A DNA stretch of 64,000 bases, from positions 19,268,001 to 19,332,000 of the forward strand of contig JARWIR010000008.1 in assembly GCA_029959085.1 (NCBI GenBank), read 5' to 3'. This document shows positions 57,500 through 64,000 of the stretch, piece after piece. The translations under genes and the position numbers were made by a program. The notes under the pieces are model-generated. The model had not been told where the DNA came from, did not search any database, and saw only the letters and a program-made list of their open reading frames with translations. This DNA is from Nemophila menziesii (Eukaryota; Streptophyta; Magnoliopsida; Boraginales; Hydrophyllaceae). Numbering within the stretch: the first letter of the stretch is position 1; each line of letters starts with the position of its first letter.

Positions 57500-58800
57500 G
57501 ATTACATGGAGGTAGATACGTGTCTCAGTATTCCAACAACATCTAAGTCGTTACATTGAGAAACATACATGTATCACTCCTATGTCATTGGTTCAGTAGC
57601 TTTTAGATAAGGAGGTTATTCCAGCGGTCGCAGTTACAATCGTTATCCAATCTTTGTTTGTACATTAACGGTCTATATCCGATATCTTCAATTATTGCAC
57701 TTATTCCTAAGAATAATGTATGAAAGACATAGCACAAACTCTTTCCTCACTAATATTATACTAAAAAAAACCTCATATATTATGAACTACCCTCAAAGAG
57801 ATATATCACATCTCTATATTCGAACACATTTGGTGAGATATGAGACGAGGAATAAAGAGAAATTATATGAATTTTATAGATTTATAATATATTAAAGCAA
57901 GGATTAAAGATGTGATTATGAGAAAGTAGCTTAAGACTCTCGTATTCACTGATAGATACGAGTTGAGATTATTCTTGAATTACGGACAAAAACGAAATTT
58001 GTTGATAATCAGCACTCTAAGTTCACTCTAAGTCCCTCCCAGATATATATGAGCTATTATCCAAACCTAAGGACCTTTCTCGAGTGACTCTATAAAGTAT
58101 TCTAACGTGTTAGTCTTATTTCCTATTTGACTAGCCTAGACCTTCCAGATCTTAGACAAACATCAAACGTTTGTAATCAATTTTAGCTAATTTACCCCAT
58201 ATTCGGTGTAGTTAAAATTCTGTTACGATACAACTCGTATATATGTCTAACACTGTTTAATTCCATAATTTGCACATGAATTATAAATAAGTAATTAATT
58301 CTCAATTTATTTATATTAGTTCGTAAGGTAAATCAAACTGATGATAAACATAAGGTATATAGGTTTAGTTCTAGGATGAATCTGCATCTCATCCAAATTG
58401 GTTTATTACATAAGGTAAATATGAAATACAACTATAATCATATTCATATTAAATCTAAAAACTAGAAAGAAAGAAAAAATATACTACAAATTACCATAAA
58501 ATGATGGTAGAGTGCTGGAACGATGTTGAATCTTTTCTGTCCTTATTTCAATTATGTCTTTTTTTTTTTACCAATTGAATTTTTACTTTTTTTAAATGTA
58601 AAACTGATATATTAAAGTAAAAAATGTTTACCTTCATGATCGTCCCATTACACTCATTTTTAAGTTACACTTCATAATATGTTTTCATAGATGTTAATTC
58701 TAAACAAATAAAAATACATGGATGTATAATATCTATGCATAACATTAATAATCAAATCTTTTTACAACAAATTTGATCTAGAAAACATAGTCAATTTAGT
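57500..58800. other. Unassigned AT-rich spacer
   Basis: Short frames only. No repeats shared with the rest of the window that I could see. Confidence 0.4.
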
Positions 58801-58849
58801 TTCTCGATAGTCATGAAAGCCATGTGCTTTCTTGAATTTACTATTAGAG

Positions 58850-59240
58850 CATCTCTACTTTTTTTTTCTCGAGAAAAATAAAGTAACATGTGTCTCGTGA
58901 AAAATGAATTAATTAGTTTATTTGTCTTATAAATTTTTAAATCCTGTATCGAGGTGTTATTTATTAGTGGCTCTCTTTTTGAGCCACTAGTCTAAGACTG
59001 GGACCATGTATAGATTATTTGAATAGGCATGCAGTCACGACAAGATTGGTGATGTCGTTCTCGTTCATTGAAAGATTTTATAAAATTAAGAATCAGATAG
59101 AATTTTATAGAATTTTATAGAGAGCGATTTACTTTTACATCCAAAAATAAAAAAAGGCATGCAGGTGGTTACGATTTATTAACATATGCACAAAAACATA
59201 TGAAATACAATTCTATCGGACATACACATCTCATCGGATC
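58850..59240 (+). repeat. Third, diverged copy of the copia-LTR-related repeat
   Basis: Shares tcttaaattct/aaatcctgta...gattagtggctctctttttgagccactag (about 58935-58992) with 19900-19955 and 43705-43785. Here the hairpin agtggctc-tcttttt-gagccact is perfect. Confidence 0.45.
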
Positions 59241-60065
59241 TCACCTAAACCAGTTATATCAGCTAAACCAAATTTGATCCTTTAAATCGAACAAATTAGG
59301 TGAGGAGACGTGTTTAAAAAAAAAAAAACAAATTAGTAAACCAAATTCTCATTCAAACTCAACAAAGTTGAGTTTATAACAATAAACGTTCCAACAATTA
59401 GGAATCTAAAAAATTAAATCATAGAGACTAATATGAAAAAACCTCAATCACTAAAAAAATTACAAGTAACCTTCAAACAATATCATATAATTCAGATTTA
59501 CAGCATGTTCCTTTCAAAAAGACACAACTAAACTTCTTATCTTTTAAGTTTTAAACTAACAAAACTTTGGATCTTCTATAGGAGCTGATCTTTTTTGGAA
59601 ATTAAAATTAAAAACCAAATCTTTTTTATTTAATTTTATGCATTTAGAGAAAAAATAGATTAAAAGACTTTTTATACCATATAGATTGTTTAAGAGAAAA
59701 ATAATGGTTTGAATTATTTTTATCTAATATACCTTTTCAAGTGATCCAACACTTAATGATAAAAAAATAAGGAAACCACACCACATATGCGTACCACCTC
59801 CACCACCATTTTCACCGACTCTTCACCAGCGATGGTGAGACAGTAAAAGTTTGGCGTGGTCATGCGGAGTTGGGGATTGGGGAGTTTTAAGAAAATAAGA
59901 AATAAAACTTTATTCTGTAGCTAGAGCTTATATACTGCCATTGAACACATTTGGAAAAACCCTTAGAAGAAGAAAAGACCAGCCTTGAATGCTTCATGTC
60001 TAACGTTCGTTACTCCAACAATTATGACTCATCTATTATATAAGTTACAAACCTTGTTTAGATTC
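59241..60065. other. Unassigned AT-rich spacer
   Basis: No open frame or element recognised. A short GC-richer patch at 59780-59880 is unassigned. Confidence 0.4.
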
Positions 60066-60884
60066 TGTTGTGTTTTATTTGTATAAACTAGTAAAATAAT
60101 ATAGAAACTAATACAGAAATAAAATAAAAATAAAAAAATAAATAACTTTACTTGTCGAGGCTCGAATTGGATCTGATGTCTTTAAGGTATTTAGGCCACG
60201 TACAGGTGTCTTACGTTTGCTGGCTTCAACCTCCAGGATGCAACGACAAAACTATTCAAAAGAAACTGACACACGAATTCTTAAGAATTTCGACGAACTT
60301 AATAATGCTGCTTCTTTCTATCTCTCTCTTATAATTTTAATGCTTTGAAAAATGAATTTCAGAAAATGGTTTAGTTGGCCAACTATTTATAGAAAATGAA
60401 AAGGTGGCTTGCCAAAGGTTATGATATTTCATTTTGGAGTTACGTTGTATTAATTTAAGATACAACGTTTACTTAAAAGACCAAAAAACTTGGGCAGGTC
60501 CAGATTGTATGAACCTAAGACCCAAAAGCCCAACAAGATGATGGTCCAAGTTCATACCCCACCTAAGGCCCAAAAGCCCAACAAAGCTAATGGTCATGGA
60601 CCTAAGGCCCAAAAGCCCAACAAAGCCCTTTTTTTTTCTTTCTTTCTTTGCTTTATAAAAAAAAGAAATAATATAACATATATTATTATTTTTCTTTTAA
60701 TTTCTCCAAATTAAATGACTCAATTTCTAATTCAATTTCAAATGATTTTAACCAAGTGAATATATTACGTTAATCTTTACAACTTGAATAAACGTATTAA
60801 TATCTGAATCATTTCATTATATTGTGTCACCGACTAACATCGTAAACATGGGCAACATTTGGGTAGAATCCCATTTGTCCAACA
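60066..60884 (-). repeat. Ty1/copia 3' LTR (819 bp)
   Basis: Runs TGTTGTG...CCAACA on plus. Directly to the right, atccccacatgaatgaaa is the complement of a purine-rich tract (CATGTGGGGAT), so this is the 3' LTR of a minus-strand element whose interior lies to the right. It contains tandem copies of aaggcccaaaagcccaacaa. Confidence 0.7.
60521..60627. repeat. Tandem aaggcccaaaagcccaacaa units
   Basis: Three copies (about 60522, 60566, 60604) of a 20-base core, separated by variable spacers, within the copia LTR. Confidence 0.8.
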
Positions 60885-61406
60885 ATCCCCACATGAATGA
60901 AAATTGACTAACCACCTTAAAATATTATGCAAAATAATGCTAAACACGTGAGAGTGAGCGAGAGAGAAGCATAGAAGAATACTACATCGAGAAAGGTAGC
61001 TTTTGGCCTTGAACCTTCTGTAGTAAGAGCTATCGGATTTACTTGCTAACTAGTGAACTTGATGTCTTGAACTATTCAGCTTTTGTGTAAACCAAGACAA
61101 TAGAACTTACATAGTATACTTTCAAAGATTATTTGGTTCTGACAGTTGTGTCCATTTACGGCCCTGGACAACTCCTGGTATTTCATGAATAACCGTCGGA
61201 GAATTTCGCCTTTAAAAATTCTCGTAGGGCGGCCCTACCCATGTTATTCATATAGGTGGTCTCTTGTCGAGAGTATTCTGCATTACTCTATCTTATGTTA
61301 TCTAAGATACAAGAACCATTAAAAGTTTAACTTATCATTCACTTTTACAAGTAGCACTGTTTAATTTTGTCCTAGGAATGGTTTGGGGAGGTATCCCCAC
61401 GGTGCG
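60885..61406 (-). mobile_element. Copia 3' noncoding interior, truncated
   Basis: Noncoding end of the element whose LTR is at 60066-60884. It contains ttcatgaataaccgtcggag...attctcgtagggcggccctacccatgttattcat, comparable to the repeated motif in the nested copia element. It is cut off by an Athila/Tat-like LTR at 61407. Confidence 0.55.
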
Positions 61407-62966
61407 TGGTGGTCCTTTGTGTGTTTAAAATTAAATGCAAATGTAAATCGAACCACAACCGCAAGTGTACGGTTGTCCCAAGTAGTATAACTGATAATAC
61501 AGATTCGTTCCAAGGACGGGATGGTTGACTACAATGCTTATCTATTAATGATTGATGCACTTATGAAAACAAATAAAGGTAAAATGTTTGTTTGGTTTTG
61601 TATTAATTCTAAATAATTGAAAGACAAATATTAAAATGCAAATAAAAGATAAGACGCAAGTAAAATGATGTAAAACGCAATATGAGATGTAGCACTTGCA
61701 AACGCAAGGATCCTCCCAATCCTATTTCCTAACTTATGTTGTTTAAGGGCTAAATTAGTCAATTACAATTGTCGGGATTCTAAATTCCTTATACCCCCGT
61801 CAGGGTGGACTATAAGGCGATCCTAAAGTGTCACTAGTCCCGTCAGGGTAAATATGATCCACCGTTGGATGATTAAGTTTTATTACCTCATTGGCCCTAG
61901 GATTAGCTAAGTTCGTCAGAATCATTAACTTCTATCCTAGATTGAATAAATGGTTCTGTACCTAAACCCTCCGTCAGGATGATCCAATCGCCACTAATTG
62001 GAATAGCCTAAATACTAACACCTGTTCCTAGTTCATGACGCTAAAAACAGTAAACATTCTCAATTTATCGAAAAGAGTAAAGCCCTAATTTAATTTAATT
62101 TAACAGAAACCCAAATTCAACATTCGTTATTTAATAAGATTGGGATTCACCCATTGTTTGTTCTCAAGCACTATGAAAAGCTTAGCTCATATTAAAATGA
62201 AATACGAAATTAAATGTAAAGGAATTCATATTGTTTACAAAATTAAAAGATAAGAAAAACCTAATTTCCGGAATCGGAATGACTACGAACGGAGATATAG
62301 ACTCTCTCCAGCTCTTGTAGCTTCTTCTCCTTCCTTCAGTTGCTTCTCTCTGGTGTTTTTAATCTTGCAGAATGTGAATTGTATGAAAAATAGAAGTCAA
62401 GGGCTGATTTTATAGGTGGAAATTCGGACTTGGCCTTAGGCTTTTAATTAAATGAAATATAAAAGGCCCAAGTCCACTAACTTAGCCCAAAATCCCGTAA
62501 CTGCTGATATGTCTTCACTAAAACGGCTTTTCCCGATTCGTTATGACTCCGATTGACCTCATTCCAGTTGCCAAAGTTCCGTAACTCGATAGGAAGCGTT
62601 TTCTCTTCAAAGGTGAGCGGCTAAATCATCGCTTAAGCACCTCGAAATCAGCAATCTATGGTCTGGAAAATGGATTTTCAGCTCTAAAAATAATATCTTC
62701 AGGATTTCTCTTCAAGTCTTGACTCTATCTTTTGATCTTTGACTTTCTTCTCGGATTCCTCTTCTAGCTAACATCTAAAACCTGTAAACTTTACACTAAA
62801 AATACCAATATTACGCGCAAAAGCTTAATAAATCAAAAATGCTAGAAATAAAAGAGGAAAATCATATTATTGCATATTTAGTCCAAAAGTCTATCAAATT
62901 GATTAAATAAACACCAAAAATGATGTCTCCTAAGGGTCGAAAATAAGAACAATTAAGGAGACATCA
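61407..62966 (-). repeat. 3' LTR of an Athila/Tat-like element (1560 bp)
   Basis: TGGTGGTCC...GAGACATCA on plus. Inverted relative of the solo LTR at 17660-19248. The terminal inverted repeat is tgatgtctcc (62921) with ggagacatca (62957-62966). To the right lies the family polypurine tract. Confidence 0.82.
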
Positions 62967-64000
62967 AGACCCCAACTCAAACCTTTGTCGTCCCGACAAA
63001 GCAAACAAAATAAAACAAGGGGTAGAAGTAACGCAAGAACAAATAGAAGCTAGCAAATAAACCTAAAGCAATTCTTAAGATAAATCTCATATAGCAAAAC
63101 TTTAAGAACTAACATATACATACACTAATCATGCAACATCAAATATAAATAATCTCAATCATAAAATTAAAGTCGCAATGCTTGAAGGTTACACTTGTAC
63201 TCATCTCTGTATGATGGCTATAGGGTGGTCATTAATCCTAACTCGCTTTGAACGCTCCACCTAGTATAATCCCTATCAACAGAATTATAAATTCACTATG
63301 TACTTAAGAATCACGAGGTCTTTATGGTTTTAATAATGGCTTAAGGACGGTATGGATGTATATTTGGTAAATTTGAAGTGAGCTTTTGGCTCTCTCCTCA
63401 CTTACCATCAACATGTCCTCGAGCTTGAGTTTACGCTAAAAAATGTTCTCACTCACCCATTTGACGCGCTAATGTTGCGTCCCCAATGTCAACCCAAATA
63501 AAACTAAGATGATTTCCAAAAATATTCCAGTTTGCCGATTTTTATTCTTTCTTTCTTTTTATTTTCTTTTTCATTTCTTTTTTTTTGTACAAGATACCCA
63601 TGACCATCATTTTGATGTGAAAGTCATGTCTCTTATAATTTTCTTTTTCTTTATTCTATTTTTTTTTTCGAATTTCGGCAAAGGGTTACAAATAATAATA
63701 TCATCTTTCATTTTTGTGCCCCTATACAAACACATATAATCCCTTCCCAATGTAAATTCCCAAATGAAGACCCTCCACCCCAAACTCAAGCTCGAGACAA
63801 GTCTCAGGGTTGTGATTCAAGTGCGGGTCATTTGGTCATGCCTAATAATCTAAAGGATAATGGGCTTATATCGTGGCTACAAAAGAAAAGGCTTAAGACT
63901 CAAACTTGGGCTAAGACGGATAAAATTATAATATAAGGGATAGCAAGCTAAAAGGCTTCAAATGGCTAACAAATAACTGCCCCTATCATTTTCCTAAGTA
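62967..64000 (-). mobile_element. 3' interior of an Athila/Tat-like element running off the window
   Basis: Starts with agaccccaactcaaacc, the complement of the polypurine tract. It then parallels the 3' interior of the gag-only element (gtgagcttttggctctctcctcac at 63380; cggcaaagggttacaa at 63675; caccccaaactcaagctc at 63775). No coding domain is in view; any gag-pol would lie beyond 64000. Confidence 0.75.

Overview
The window looks like a repeat-filled intergenic stretch of a flowering plant genome, probably a eudicot. The evidence is the element types present: plant L1-type LINEs with a C-terminal RNase H, Ty1/copia and Athila/Tat-like Ty3/gypsy retrotransposons, hAT-type miniature elements, a Mutator-like element and a tRNA-derived SINE. 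Base composition is strongly AT-rich. I found no convincing host gene, rRNA gene or functional tRNA gene. The species cannot be named from the sequence.

Layout. 1-8.1 kb: plus-strand Ty1/copia debris, with a minus-strand Ty1/copia element (1606-7944, two LTRs, decayed gag-pol) nested in the LTR of that debris. 8.1-9.3 kb: a minus-strand RNase H-like remnant split by a SINE (8193-8421) and a hAT-type element (8464-9172), each with perfect target-site duplications. 9.3-15.5 kb: a nearly intact L1-type LINE (LINE-1, minus strand) whose only obvious lesion is one extra base in a homopolymer. 15.5-17.66 kb: a 5'-truncated LINE of another lineage (LINE-2). 17.66-19.25 kb: a solo LTR of the Athila/Tat-like family. 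19.6-20.1 kb: a copia-LTR-related repeat. 20.16-23.57 kb: a 3.4-kb Mutator-like element with a 9-bp duplication and three clusters of palindromic repeats. 23.6-29.2 kb: a decayed LINE (LINE-4, minus). 29.5-42.5 kb: a decayed LINE of the LINE-1 lineage (LINE-3, plus), split in its reverse transcriptase ORF by a 7.75-kb gag-only Athila/Tat-like retrotransposon (32752-40505) with an unusual extra LTR relic. 42.5-44.6 kb: another copia 3'-end/LTR remnant carrying two hAT-type insertions. 44.6-51.26 kb: LINE-5 (minus). 52.6-55.75 kb: three head-to-tail LTR pieces. 55.75-60 kb: mostly featureless AT-rich DNA with one unassigned 382-codon frame. 60.07-61.4 kb: a copia LTR and 3' region. 61.4-64 kb: 3' LTR and 3' interior of another Athila/Tat-like element that runs off the window.

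Nothing here works as a host pathway. The functional logic is that of the elements: LINE ORF1 (RNA-binding, CCHC knuckle) and ORF2 (endonuclease, reverse transcriptase, RNase H) arranged with short overlaps, and LTR elements with primer-binding sites and polypurine tracts. Insertion order can be read from the nesting. Paralogous copies inside the window give unoccupied versions of some target sites. All alignments were made by eye, so boundaries are good to a few bases only where a target duplication is quoted.
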